Below are positions 22,564 to 33,679 of a stretch of DNA of 64,000 nucleotides, piece by piece. The notes under the pieces are model-generated. The model saw only the letters and a list, made by a program, of their open reading frames with translations. It was not told the origin of the DNA and ran no database searches. Source of the stretch: Turnera subulata (Eukaryota > Streptophyta > Magnoliopsida > Malpighiales > Passifloraceae); NCBI GenBank assembly GCA_028386065.3, contig JAKUCV010000159.1, positions 4,557 through 68,556 of the forward strand, read 5' to 3'. Position 1 is the first letter of the stretch, and every line of letters starts with the position of its first letter. The position numbers and the translations under genes were made by a program.

Positions 22564-23247
22564 ATGTCTGCTCCTTCATCAGTCTTCTTCGTCGAGGGTG
22601 CCAATCTAGGCAGAAGGAACCGTCTGGCCTACAGCATGGTCAACGAACGTGCTGAAGAACTACCGAACGAGCTCGGCAGGATGCTGCGTCTAGTCTTTGT
22701 CGATGAGCTCTACTCATCGCGGTTCTTCGTCACTCCCATGGAAGAGGTGTTCTTCCTAGAGGACCGTGGCACTCTGAGGACCTCCTACTACGGATCGGCA
22801 AACTCCATCATGTTCTTCATCTCCGAAAGGCTTCAGGAGTTCAACTTGGAGTCCACTTGCCATACCCTAGAGCAAGGTACCTACTATCAGCTCTCGATGA
22901 CGGCCCAGAGCATGCCCAGAGTATCTCGTCTGTCCGTAACTTGGCCCAAGGCCCGACTACTGGTGTGGAACTGCAGAGGAGTCGCAAGGTGTTCCCAGGA
23001 GTTCTCAGGTACCTTGAGGGACTTGAAGAACCAGTACAAGCCAAATATGGTTCTTCTCACGGAGACCCAGTGGCAACCTCAAGACGATCACGGTCTCATC
23101 CCACTCCGGTTCCCTCAAGCAAACCGGTTCGAGCTTCCTGGTCAGGACGACAGAGGCGGCATGTGGTTCACGTGGAGCGACAACATCCAAGTCAACATCA
23201 ACAACGACCCCACTCGCTTCAGGGTCAATGTCGTTCCAAGGCGTTAA
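22564..23247 (+). CDS. Antisense ORF2 of element B: 227-aa protein with LINE-endonuclease-like C-terminus
   Basis: Intact frame. Residues 1-130 (SVFFVEGANLGRRNRLAYSM, then FVDELYSSRFFVTPMEEVFF and GTLRTSYYGSANSIMFFISE) match no family I know. From about residue 137 the protein reads LLVWNCRGVARCSQEFSGTL, with KPNMVLLTETQ and GGMWFTWSDNI further on. This follows the first part of plant LINE apurinic-type endonucleases (WNCRG, then the ET motif, then a GG-WW strand), but the later catalytic His/Asp motifs are absent. It is thus a fusion to a truncated endonuclease-like segment. The copy in A has a frameshift and a stop. The gene lies nearest the PBS side, antisense to the element RNA. Confidence 0.65.
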   Translation: MSAPSSVFFVEGANLGRRNRLAYSMVNERAEELPNELGRMLRLVFVDELYSSRFFVTPMEEVFFLEDRGTLRTSYYGSANSIMFFISERLQEFNLESTCHTLEQGTYYQLSMTAQSMPRVSRLSVTWPKARLLVWNCRGVARCSQEFSGTLRDLKNQYKPNMVLLTETQWQPQDDHGLIPLRFPQANRFELPGQDDRGGMWFTWSDNIQVNINNDPTRFRVNVVPRR

Positions 23248-23502
23248 ATGTATTTTCTTATTTTTATAAAAATATCAATGTAATATTTCTCTTTGTAATA
23301 TCAATATTAGCAATATTAATAATATTTGTATTTCCGCTTATTTATGGCATCATTACCTCTTATGTGTATATGTTCTGCGACAGCTGGCATCCCTTGACTT
23401 TATCCATAATGCACAAACTAAATGATATAAAATAATAAACAAATGGAGCGAACTATGCAAACAAGACAACAAACGCACAAAGACTTCCCAACAAGACCTA
23501 AC

Positions 23503-23521
23503 GCCCGCTCCGCTACCAAAA
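23503..23521 (-). other. Element B primer-binding site
   Basis: Minus strand ttttggtagcggagcgggcg directly after the 5' LTR. Same as in gypsy D (tttggtagcggagcgggc) and, with one change, in element A. Confidence 0.8.
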
Positions 23522-26215
23522 TGAAACGCCCCGACCCGTATTTACCGTACACAGTAAACACGTGCCGGAACGGAGACGACCCAACTAAAATAAGCCCAGC
23601 ATACAGTGTATACAATAGAAATCCGGGCTCAACAGCCCAAAGTAAAAGCAGTAATAACAACTCAACTGGCCCAATGGCCCAACAAAAATAAAATAGTGCA
23701 CAGCGGAAGACTTATTAACTCACATAAACACTGTATGCGACATAGATGCAAACTATGGATCCGAGCCCTGTCCAAGGGATAACGTCGCAGCCTGTCTGGA
23801 ATGCACCAATCCTGTACCAAAAATAACTCATCCTACGGGATGAAAGCCCGCAGGTGAGGGGTGAGTCCGAAGTGCTCACCGACGAAGGAAAGACAATCAA
23901 TATGAACACTAAAATTACTCAAGTCCAAAAACAGGCAAAAACCGCCAAAATAGATCAAAAGACTCAACAAAATCCAATTTCCAATTTTATCTTTTCCGGG
24001 CCCCGTCACGGATAAGCTAGTGGTCAAACCTGGTTATCAACACATCTCGGGTGCCAGACCAAATCCAGAGAACCCAGGGATCGACATCCCAAAAATAATC
24101 ACGGGATAGACATCCCAAGCATAGACATGCTTATAACATGAACCCAGGTCACGGCCACCACGAAACAGTCTTAAACCATCGAGTCGTACCACTACTTACC
24201 ACGTGACAATTATATTATCGTCATCAAAATCAAATCGTAGGGATCGACATCCCTAACCAAGATACCGGGATAGACATCCCCTCCAAAATACCAAGGATCG
24301 ACATCCTTGTCACAATTTATTATTTAATCCATTATTCTTTACCAAAAGACACAGCAATAGACATCCAAAACTCAAAGTACGGGGATAAACATCCCAAAAA
24401 CAATTAGGACACTGGGATAAACATCCTGAATCAAACCACAGCAAATGCAACAACCAACAGTGCAACAATCATCAAACACAACAACCGAGTAATACAGGCA
24501 CATATTGAAGGAAATCCATCCTCACCTTGGCCGATTACTCAACTCCGGAAACAATGATCGGTCTGACACCGGCTCCTCGGGAAACTGCCCGATATCCAAA
24601 CCTATACCACAAGACAATGTATACACATAAATGCACATAATCGGTATACTATGATGCCCATACTGCGAATAACCCATCCCGGTTCATATCCGTTATTATT
24701 TCCATTTACCGAAAATATCATACCGTACGTATATCCGAATATAATTTCGGTACCATACTTTATTTAAAACTTTTTTCAAAATAATTTCATAAAATAATTA
24801 CAATTTCCCAAAATAATAATTACCATAATTTTCTGAAAAAGAAAACATATGTATATATATATTTTCTAAAATATTACATTTCTAATAAAACTATTTACCA
24901 TAATATAATTACCAAATATTGCCATTTACCAAATATATATATATATATATATTAATCATATGCTGTATGTTATTTCCCAGAATATATATAATCATAAAAA
25001 CTTGCTCTGAAAATTAAATACAATTTAATATATATACATTTTTATTTCCTAAAGACAAAATACTTTTCCAAAAATTATAAATCAACATAATTATATATAT
25101 TTCAGAAATATAAATTATGTGTACCATATTTATATTTCCAAAGTTAGTTACCATAATTTTCCAAAAAATTAATTACGTAATTATAATTTCCACAACCACT
25201 TTTCCTGGCAAAATAATATATGTATATAAAATTTCCAGAAATACTTTCAAGGTGTATATATATATATATATTTCCAATTAATAATAGTTTTTCCCCAAAA
25301 CATAACTTAATTATATGTCTAAGTATATATATTTATATTACCCTCAAAATACCAAATTAAATTGAACATACATTTCTAAAAATAATTATATAATTTTTTT
25401 GGAAATTAAATACCAGAATAATTATATAAACAGATTATATATATATATATTTAAAAAAATAAAACAAATCCAACCGGCAACCCAGCATCCACGGGGCGCG
25501 ACCCGGCCGCGACCCGCCCAGAAGACGCGGGTTGCTCACCTGCAGCGGCGAACGGCGGCAGCACAGGCGCGAGGATGGGGTCACGAGGCGCGGCGAGACA
25601 CGGCGACTCCATAGGCGGCAGAAAGACGGCACGAGGCGTCACGGCAGCTGAGCTGAGCGAAGGAGAAGCAGATCTGCGGGTTTCGCCGCGGGTCAACGGC
25701 TCTAGCGGGTGCGTCCGGCAGCGGAAGGAGGAGGAGGCGACGGGGGTGAGGTCGCGATGGCACGGCGAGCGTGCTGGTGGCGGCGGTGTGTCGAGATTCG
25801 CCGGGGAACGCTCCGGCGTGCACAGTGGCAGTGGAGGTGGGTGACGATGAACAGTGCACTCCATTTTTTCTTTTTTTTTTTTTCTGAATTTTTCTTGTTT
25901 TCTTATTTTCTTCCGATTTTCCTTTTGTTTTTTTTTCCTTTTCCTCTCTCAGAATTTTCCTGTTTTTCTCTTTTTTTCTTTTTTTTTCCCGTTTTCTTTT
26001 CTTTTTTTTCTTTTTCTCTCTTTTTCTTTTTCTCTCTTTTTCTTTTTCTCTCCTTTTCTCCTCTTTTTTTCCTTCTCTTCTTCCTCTCCTTCTGCTTTCT
26101 TCTTCCTTCTCCTCTGCTTTCTTTTTATAACTTGAAAATTACTGTTACCCTTGTGATTCCTTGTCTGTATTATTAAGCGAGTCCAGTCCGGACAAGAAAA
26201 TAACTAATACCCCCT
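23522..26215 (-). repeat. Element B LTR (right, 5' LTR), 3'-truncated on plus strand
   Basis: Begins TGAAACGCCCC and follows the left LTR closely through the hairpin motifs, AT-rich segment, GC-rich block and pyrimidine tract. It stops near 26,215 at gataccccctt, where the left LTR continues for about 230 bp to TGTTACA. It shows the empty site for the small MULE. Confidence 0.9.
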
Positions 26216-26912
26216 TAATTGAGTCACGCAGTCACCTTTGCCTGTGCAGTCCGTGTCTTTCTGTTTTACCTGTGAAAATCATTCTTTTTCTCTTTCCCGT
26301 GCCTTCTCTGCCAACTTCACCTTCTCCTTGCAAAACCACTACTGCAAACCCTCCTCATTAGCCGTCTTCCTCGTGTAAAAAAAAAAACAACTAAACACCA
26401 CACTACACAACACGCTGCCGCCACCGTGAACCACCTCACGCCGACCACCACCCTCTTCTTTCCGTCGCCACACCTCTACCTTCACGCCAACTGACAGCCG
26501 ATCCGCCACCTAAAGTCGCCGCTTCTTCCTCGTTCCTCCCTACTGCCGCCGGGCCAGACGCAGCAACCACCGTCGCCGTCGTCGTCCTCCTTGCACGCGA
26601 CAGACGAGCCACGTCTCCACCGCAGCAGTGACACCACTGAGCCGACGCCTCCTCCTTCTTCCTACTCTCTTTCTTCCTTCGCCGTAGCAGCCGACGCAGT
26701 CAGGAGCCGCTTGACCCGATCTCCTCTGCAGCTCCTACACCGGCGACCGCTCTCCTCCTCGTGTTCGCGCGCCTGCTGCTTGTGTTCCTCTCTGTGCAGC
26801 GACTGTTGCCTCTGGTCTCTACCCCAATCCGCCGCTCGTTGTCGCCTGCCTTGCCGTCTTACTCGTCGCGCCGCCCAACCGCCATCAACTTGTGGAGAGC
26901 CGGATCTTGAGG
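26216..26912 (+). other. CpG-rich, leader-like block of unknown origin
   Basis: Pyrimidine-rich, then rich in CGCC/CCG repeats like the leader exons of the LTRs, but not alignable with them by eye. It joins directly to LTR exon 2 at 26,913. The open frame at 26,591-26,992 runs across this joint and looks compositional. Possibly the first exon of a related LTR. Confidence 0.45.
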
Positions 26913-28059
26913 GTTTGATATCGGGCAGTTTCCCGAGGAGCCGGCTTTGGGACCGGTCATTGTCTCCGGAGTTGAGTAATCGGCCAAGGTGAGGATGGAT
27001 TTCCTTCGATATGTGCCTATATTACTCGGTTATTGTGTTTGATGATTGTTGCCCTGTTGAGTGTTGCATTTGCTGTGAATTGATTCGGGATGTTAATCCA
27101 GTGTCATGATTTGGTTTTGGGATGTTTATCCCCGTATTGAGTTTTGGATATTTATTTTCGTGTCTTTGGCCATAAGAATAATAGATTAATAATAAAATGT
27201 GATAAGGATGTCGATCCTAGGTTTTGGATGGGATGTCTATCCCGGTATTTTGGTTAGGGATGTTGATCCCTGAGATTTGGTTTTGAATGATAATAATATA
27301 ATTGTCACGTGATAAGTAGTGGTACGACTCGATGGTTTAAGACTATTTTGTGGTGGCCATGACCTGGGTTACTTGTGATAAGCATGTCTATGCTTGGGAT
27401 GTCTATCCCGTGATTATATTTGGGATGTCTATCCCTGGGTTCTTATTTTCGGGATGTCGATCCCTAGGTTCTCTTGGATTTGGTCTGGCACCCGAAATAT
27501 GTTTAGAACCAGGTCGGACCCCTAGCTTATCCGTGACGGGGCCCGGAGAGATAAAATTGGAAAATTAGATTTTTGTTTTAGTCTTTTTGGTCTTGGACCA
27601 GTTTTGAGTTGAGTCATTTGGTTTGGTGAATTTTGGCGGTTTTTGCTTGTGTTCGACTTGAGTAATTTATAGTGTTGCATATTGATTGTCTATCCTTCGT
27701 CGGTGAGCACTTCGGACTCACCCCTCACCTGCGGGCTTTCATCCCGTAGGTTGAGTTATTTGTGGTTCAGGTTTGATGCATTCCAGACAGGCTGCGGTGT
27801 TATCCCTTGGACAGGACTCGGATCCATAGTTTGCATCAGCATCGCATACAGTGTCCTTGTGAGTTATTAAGTCTTCTGTTGTGCTACTTTTTGTTGTTAT
27901 TGGGCCTTGGGCCGGTAGTGATATTATTGATGTTTATATTTTGGGCTGTTGAGCCAGAATTACCGATGTATACACTGTATGCTGGGTTTTATTTGATTGG
28001 GTCGTTACAGTTCCGGCACGTGTTTACTGTGTATGGTAAATACGGGCCGGGGCGTTTCA
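26913..28059 (+). repeat. LTR 3' half starting exactly at the splice-acceptor position
   Basis: gtttgatatcgggcagtttc begins at the base that follows the acceptor AG in the related LTRs. It then continues through the hairpin array, stem-loop and cggggcgtttca end. It is in plus orientation, opposite to element B. The AT-rich intron is missing. Confidence 0.85.
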
Positions 28060-28129
28060 ATTTTTAAAAATAAAAATTCCTATTTGTAGAAAAAAATGTA
28101 TAAAATTTATATACTTATTCATATTTTTT

Positions 28130-28513
28130 TAAAAAATTAAGATTCTTAAATTTTAATGTCACTTCTTATTTACCTGTGAGATTAATTATTTATTTTAAAT
28201 TAATTTTGTAATGTATTTTAATTTAATTTCTCTTTTTAAAAATGAAATTGGGATATTTGGAATGGTTAGACCCGGAACGGGTCGGTTTTTTGGTGGTTTC
28301 GGTCGAGATTGGGGGAACCCAGGTGGGGTTGACCACCAAGATGATGTGGCCTCATATAAATTCGACACGTGTCTCCGGCGACCGTCCGGCGACCGGAAGT
28401 ACCAAAATTCATGAAAACTACTAAGTACAGATACCAAAAAACATGAAATTTCAGTACAGGTACCAAAACCCAAATCGAGGCCAAGTACAGGTACCAAAAA
28501 ATCCTTTATTCCA
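28130..28513 (-). repeat. MULE right terminal inverted repeat
   Basis: Reverse complement of 16,460-16,804, with a short extra cggacggtcg-type insertion near the gacacgtgtc block. It extends inward past ggtaaataagaagtga, where the left arm also reads. Confidence 0.85.
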
Positions 28514-28569
28514 CTACATGGCCTTTAGTCGTCTTACTTTTGCGACTTGCATAGGCGGCATGGCCTATT

Positions 28570-28868
28570 TTCGTCTTTTAATAGGATGCTCCCAATAAGT
28601 CGAGGTCCTTAAGGAGGAGTTCCTTATAGGTAAGGTCCTGAAGGCCTTTTGTTGAGAAGTCTTTCTTTGTTGAAAGGATTGAATTCAATATGGAATTGAT
28701 AACAACAATTCATAATAATCAGGAAGATAGTGCTTTTTGACTCATTTATTCAATGGAAGTAGAGAGATTTTACAAAGTCTTTATTTGCAGAAAGGAAATA
28801 ACATAAACCATATAATAGAGTATGGGAGAAGAACCTGTAGTACTTCTGTCACTGAGTGTAGAGTCCTC
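28570..28868 (-). other. Element C internal DNA
   Basis: Between the tandem array and gag. No further domain recognised. Confidence 0.5.
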
Positions 28869-30100
28869 TTAGGTTCTCCATGTTTCATATATGGGGAAGT
28901 AACTTTCCAGGTCTTGCATTCTACAACCTTCTTCGTCTTGTGGTATTCCTACCTCATCGGCTATTGCACCCAACTGGGGCTTTGTCCAAGCTAAAGCCTC
29001 CTCCACATTAATTTGCTTAACAATCTCCGCCATTAGATCATCTTCATTCTCAGGGGCTCTGGCAGCTAAAGCCTTCTTTAAATCCACATTTAGGGTGGCC
29101 GTTATTAGCGCATGTGCTTTAGTTGAGGTAACTAAATTTGGAATTTCAATAGCCTCTGCATTGAAGCGCTTTATAAAGTCTCTCAAGGACTCATCTGACT
29201 CTTGTTTCATCAACATGAGGGACAATGGAGTCCTCTTGGTCCTCCTTTGACTAGAGAAGTGCACCAAAAACTGGTCACTGAGTTCTTTGAAACTCCCTAT
29301 GGACCTGGGTGCTAATGCCATATACCACTCCCTGGCTGACCGGATCAAGGTAGTATGAAAAGCTTTACATAATACAGCATCTGAGTATTCGTACATTTCC
29401 ATCGTCCCTATGTACTGCATAAGATGGTCTCTAGGGTCTGTATGACCACCATAGTTTTCAATGGATGGGGCCTTGTACCTTTCTGGTACCAGGGCAAGCC
29501 GAACATTATCTTTTAAACGTGAGATGCCATCTATCCCATTTCCCTTTGCTTTTTCGGGTCACCATTATAGATGTTGTTTTATCAATTCCTTGACTTTTTT
29601 TTCTAATGAGGTACTTGGTCCTCTCGCTAGATCCTTGGCATCTAGGGCTGTAGGTGGATAGGCTGCTATTCTGATTGTTGCTCGTCCCCGTTACGAGGGG
29701 AGTGTATAGTCTCCCTTCTAGTCTGCTGCCTATGGCCTACCTCCGTAGTGTCTCCGGGCGGAGGTGCTAGGTACAAATTTTGTAGACTGGCCAACAGCTC
29801 CTGCTTGAATTGCATAAATTCCGTGTGCGTCATCACGTCCTGGTTTTGATGACCAGAGGAGCTAGCGTTGACCACGACGCTTTCGGTTCTTCCGCCCAAG
29901 GTTTGATTGCTGAGGGCTACATCAGTGGCCAGAGCTCCTCCGCTGGTTGGAAGTCCTCCAGTAACCGGAGTACCTCCGGTGGCTGAAACATCCTGAGTGG
30001 TTGGGGTCCTAAAGGCGGACAGATCGGACGTTCTCGTGGGATCTAATTTCTCAGGGTGGAAGCCATGGCTTTTTGTTCGGATCCCCACAGACGGCACCAA
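28869..30100 (-). pseudogene. Gypsy gag of element C, broken
   Basis: The clearest part is at 28,869-29,420: YSDAVLCKAFHTTLIRSARE followed by WYMALAPRSIGSFKEL and FLVHFSSQRR, the retrotransposon gag capsid pattern, then SLRDFIKRFNAEAIEI. Upstream, rlalvperYKAPSIENYGGH and the PRDHLMQY region are readable with a stop. 29,666-30,100 gives a serine/threonine-rich N-terminal part starting near the PBS. No zinc knuckle or protease follows, so the element lacks pol. Gag forms the particle. This copy is decayed. Confidence 0.85.
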
Positions 30101-30672
30101 TGTTAAAATATGGGATTTTATGCTAAGCTTGATCCACGTGCTTCCAATCCTAATAGGAAGCTCCTTGCCTCGGATAGGTCCTTCTTAAGCAACTCCTTGC
30201 CTCGGGGTAGGTCCTTCTTACCTCAACTAGGTTCTTGAAATTTGGCCTATAAGAAGAAAGAGAAAAAGGGCTTGGGGATGCCCTGGGGTGTGACCCCAAG
30301 GACCCTCCGATGCCTAAGTTAGACAGGGGGTTGTCTGGAGAGAATATTGGGGAGAGAATGGGAGAGAGTGAATTTCTTCTAGCATTTCTCTTGTGTGTAG
30401 AGAGACTTACCCAAGCCCCCTATTTATAGGAGAAAATAGGTGGAGCAGGTGCTGTGAGTAGGAGCTGAAGGTTGATAAAAAAAAAAAAAGTAGGAGCTGA
30501 AGGGGTTCATAACTCCTGCTTGTACTCTAACGCTTTATTTATTTAAATACATATTTTCCACATGTTTCTTGTGCCAAATTAGCTGCATAAGCTATCCCAT
30601 CCAGGTCCTAAACTATCTCCCTAGGTCTTAGCTTGGTCATTTATGGTAGGAAATATTTCTTATGTTATCACA
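30101..30672 (-). repeat. 5' LTR of element C
   Basis: Partner of the split LTR at 11,955-15,319. It carries a small local duplication around an A-run at 30,478-30,490. Confidence 0.9.
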
Positions 30673-30689
30673 AACGTATGAGAGAACTG

Positions 30690-31910
30690 GCTTGGACGTG
30701 AGGGGAGTTTATTAGCTCATGCCACTCCTAAGGATTTATTCGACACTACATTGATCATGATGGTACCTGGGATATCAGTTCATTACATCAATACCTCCCC
30801 CAGACATCCGGGGTTTATTAAGCTCTCACCAATACCTCCTCTAAATAGTAGTGATGATTTGCCGGTTTGGGAGCATATGAGTTCAGGGGAATGCCCTACT
30901 AGATCGGCCTATGCTCTTATTGTAAATGAAGGGCTATCAGAATAATCTATCAAGTGGAAGAAAATATGGAAATGGAAAGGACTACCTCAGGTCCAAACCT
31001 TACTTTGGCAACTTTGTCAGGATGCGATCCTGACAAACTCTAATCGTGTTAGATGCCACATGGCTACAGATAACGCATTTTCCAGTTGTCAAGGAACAGT
31101 TGAAACTCCAATACATGTTCTACTGGGGTGTGCTTTTCTTAGGAATATTTGGCTTAGTTTGCTCTCTTCTTATGCGTACTCTGTCTTCTTTGGAAGTGGT
31201 AATGTTGCTAAGTGGGTGCAAGCTTCCTTAGATACCACCTTCAATATCAAATCAAGATGCCTTTGGAGACTAGTGTTCAGGGTTGTAGTATGACAACTCT
31301 GGAAGGTCCGTAACGAGCATTCCTTCTGAACAGACAACCTAACATCGACACCAGAAGAGACTCTAAGCTGCATTTTTCACCTTATTTATTCCCAGATGCA
31401 GGAGAACATGCTCAAGGTAGATACCCGAGTCCAGGATCCTATGATGATAGTTGACATTGGTTGCGCTTCACCCCCTACTAGTTAGCACAAACCCAACATT
31501 GACGGTGTTGTGTCTTCCCGTAACAATCGTGCGGGAGCTGGTGGTCTCATTTGTTCCTTTGAAGGGAGATGGTGCACCGCTGGTGGTCTCATTCGTTCCT
31601 TTAAAGGGAGATGGTGCAAAGGTTTTATTCATGGCTTACGCCCTTGCACAAGCTTTCAGTCGGAGTTACGGGCTACTTATGATGTACTATGTACTGCTTG
31701 GAATATGAGTATAACTCACTTAATGGTGGAAACAGACAAACCAAGAAGCGGCATTGCTCCTCAGTGTTGCACCAACTAATCGATTGGAGCACTTACCATT
31801 GCTGGAGTATATTCGTTCATTTGCTAACCCATGAATAGTCACATTTCATCATAATTACCGTGAGACAAATTTTGTAGCAGACATACTAGCTAGAAAGTTT
31901 TAGATGTTCC
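30690..31910 (+). pseudogene. LINE (non-LTR) relic: RT zinc-binding domain and RNase H
   Basis: TRSAYALIVNEG, IWKWKGLPQVQTLLWQLC and TPIHVLLGCAF match the zinc-binding domain that follows reverse transcriptase in plant LINEs (30,890-31,200). Then SSRNNRAGAGGLICSFEGRW, SELRATYDVLCTAWNMS, LMVETD and YRETNFVADILAR match RNase H (31,480-31,900). Stops, frameshifts and a short internal repeat of GGLI(C/R)SF-GRWC show long decay. No upstream endonuclease or RT is present in the window. Confidence 0.85.
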
Positions 31911-32462
31911 ACCCGAACCCATGATCTCAAGGAACCACAGCACCTCAAAAGCCACTAGACTACGCACTATTTTGTGAAATAATATTACCATAATAGTATA
32001 AATTTGGATCCTAGGGGGGCAAAATCTGCCCCTGATTGCCAATGTGCTACACCAGATTTGTTAATTATATTATAAATTTTATTTTTCATATCAGAATACA
32101 TTATGATTCCTAGCCCAATAACTTTCATCTAGTCCATCATGGTAAGCCCGCTTCACGCTTCGGGCTTATTAATCAATTAGCCAATATAACTCGAAGCCCA
32201 AGATTTCTGAAAAATTGCATTGGATTTAAAAAATCACAAGTCATCAATCAATCGGCTTCCAATTAATCCTTAATCATTCAAAGCTTCGGAACCTGAATCC
32301 CCACCGACTTCCGGCCTTTCAGTTTTAAAATCATACTCAATAGTGTGTATTAGTGTATGTATATATACAAGTCTTCAACCTACCAAAAGAAAAATTTTCT
32401 TCACCCACTAAAACCTTTATTGTTTTATACTTTCAGTCTCTTACAAATTAGTTGGTCTTCCT
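31911..32462. other. Intergenic DNA
   Basis: AT-rich. gtatatatacaagtc near 32,358 could be a TATA box for the F-box pseudogene. Nothing else seen. Confidence 0.5.
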
Positions 32463-33667
32463 ATGGCTGTTAAAAACGGGTCCTTGATTCCATATTACCA
32501 AAAGAAATTAGCTGGTGTGTTTGTCAATGGCAAGAAAACAAAGGTTGATCTTTTGATTCTCTTCCCGATGAAACTATCATCGAGATTCTCAATTGGATTG
32601 AATGTCAAAGAGTATGCAAGTAGTGGCGAGCATTGACCGCAAGACCTTATTTTGCCGAGTTATAAGTTAAGAGGGCAACTCCTACAGTTATAGCAGAATG
32701 CTTAGACGGTGGAAAAACTTTCTATATCAACATCAATAATGATGCAGTGAAGCAAGGTATATATCCCTAATGCGTTTTCTTGATCGTGTAAGGAAGCCAA
32801 ATCTTGAAGAAAGTAAATCAAAATCTTCCTCGCTCAAGACTACAACCAAATTGTGGGTTTGTAGGCACTTGTAATGTGCTAATATTAGGGAAGACGAAAG
32901 AAGTATCGTGGGAATACTTCATTTACAATCCAATCACCCTAGGAGAAAGAACCTTTCCAAAAATATTCCTCCATAGGCAGTGGCAGATCCGGGATACAAG
33001 TAGGGGCCCAAGCCCCCCTAAATTTGAGATATGAGTATATATGGTAATATTTCTACATAATCTTCGTGGTGGCTTGATGGTGAGTGGTGCTTGAACACAA
33101 GGCTACAACGTGGGTTCAAACTACAGTGGTTGAACATCGCACTCCTTTTGAGAGTAGGTATTGTAAGCTAAAGACGAAAATCGATGATCAACCATGTGCA
33201 AACTCAATTTTGAGGTTTAATACACAGACAAAGAACATAGATATTTTGCCTCATCCAAGATATGAACATTGTCCTGGGCCAAGCCATGGAAGGATGTAAC
33301 TCCTGAGGCAGACGAAAAGCTATCCATGTGTCATATGAGGGGTGAGCTGGTGGATGTGTCATGTGTGGTTCTTGGAGACTATCCTACTTGGAATTGGATT
33401 AGAAGATACAATTTCAGGATTACTTCTATTTGCCGGTGGATAAAAGAGAGGAACAGATGCTGCCTTGTGCTTGATCTCTACCATTCAGGAGGGTTTAATT
33501 TTGACAGATTTTGTATGGATCCATAATGATGAGGTATTCTATGAGCTTTAGCATCTGAAGGATTATTTGCTTACAATCTTAATCTAAATACTATCAAAGA
33601 AATCAAATCTGCAGGAATCAAGGATGGGGACGTATACAAGTTGTACTCTCACACCAAGAGTCTTTGA
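32463..33667 (+). pseudogene. F-box protein with F-box-associated domain, decayed
   Basis: Starts MAVKNGSLIPYYQKKLAG. After a frameshift it gives DSLPDETIIEILNWIECQRV followed by CK-stop-WRALTARPYF, the F-box pattern that in working proteins binds SKP1 for substrate selection by an SCF ubiquitin ligase. Later pieces GFVGTCNVLILGKTKEVSWE with YNPITLGE (32,850-32,950), then WNWIRRY and RCCLVLDLYHSGGFNFDRFC (33,390-33,520), fit an F-box-associated (FBA) region. Several stops and shifts make it non-functional. Confidence 0.75.
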
Positions 33668-33679
33668 GAAAATTTTGGG

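Larger units (their letters stand above)
16805..26215 (-). mobile_element. Non-autonomous LTR retrotransposon B with two antisense genes
   Basis: Left LTR 16,805-21,191, internal 21,192-23,521, right LTR from 23,522. LTR orientation is minus: PBS complement at 23,503-23,521 and polypurine tract at 21,192-21,205. The internal 2.3 kb has no gag or pol but encodes two plus-strand genes, antisense to the presumed genomic RNA. The right LTR lacks its last 230 bp or so, and no target duplication is found. The first 130 bp of the two LTRs differ at only a handful of positions, so insertion was fairly recent. Confidence 0.88.
16460..28513. mobile_element. Mutator-like (MULE) element, interior replaced by nested retroelements
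   Basis: Long terminal inverted repeats start (g)gaataaaggattttttgg at the left and are matched in reverse at the right. They are flanked by the 9-bp direct repeat ctacatggc (16,451-16,459 and 28,514-28,522), the target-duplication length typical of Mutator-like elements. Removing the element rejoins the tandem array of gypsy C. No transposase is seen. Element B and an LTR fragment occupy nearly all of the interior. Confidence 0.85.
11955..30672 (-). mobile_element. Ty3/gypsy element C, gag-only, host of nested insertions
   Basis: Two LTRs of about 560-570 bp start TGTTAAAATATGGG and end GTTATCACA (11,955-15,319, interrupted, and 30,101-30,672). On the minus strand the right LTR is followed by TTGGTGCCGTCTGTGGGGAT, the PBS/leader typical of many plant gypsy elements, then gag. 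No pol domain is present, so it is a non-autonomous derivative. The inner region is a long tandem array. Solo LTR 11,987-14,788 sits in the left LTR, and the MULE 16,460-28,513 sits in the array. No clean 5-bp target duplication was found (aaaac against aacgt). Confidence 0.88.

Noticed and set aside
11950..30677. Target duplication of gypsy C
   Set aside because: aaaac and aacgt do not match well. The LTR, PBS and polypurine evidence is enough for the element, but I claim no duplication.
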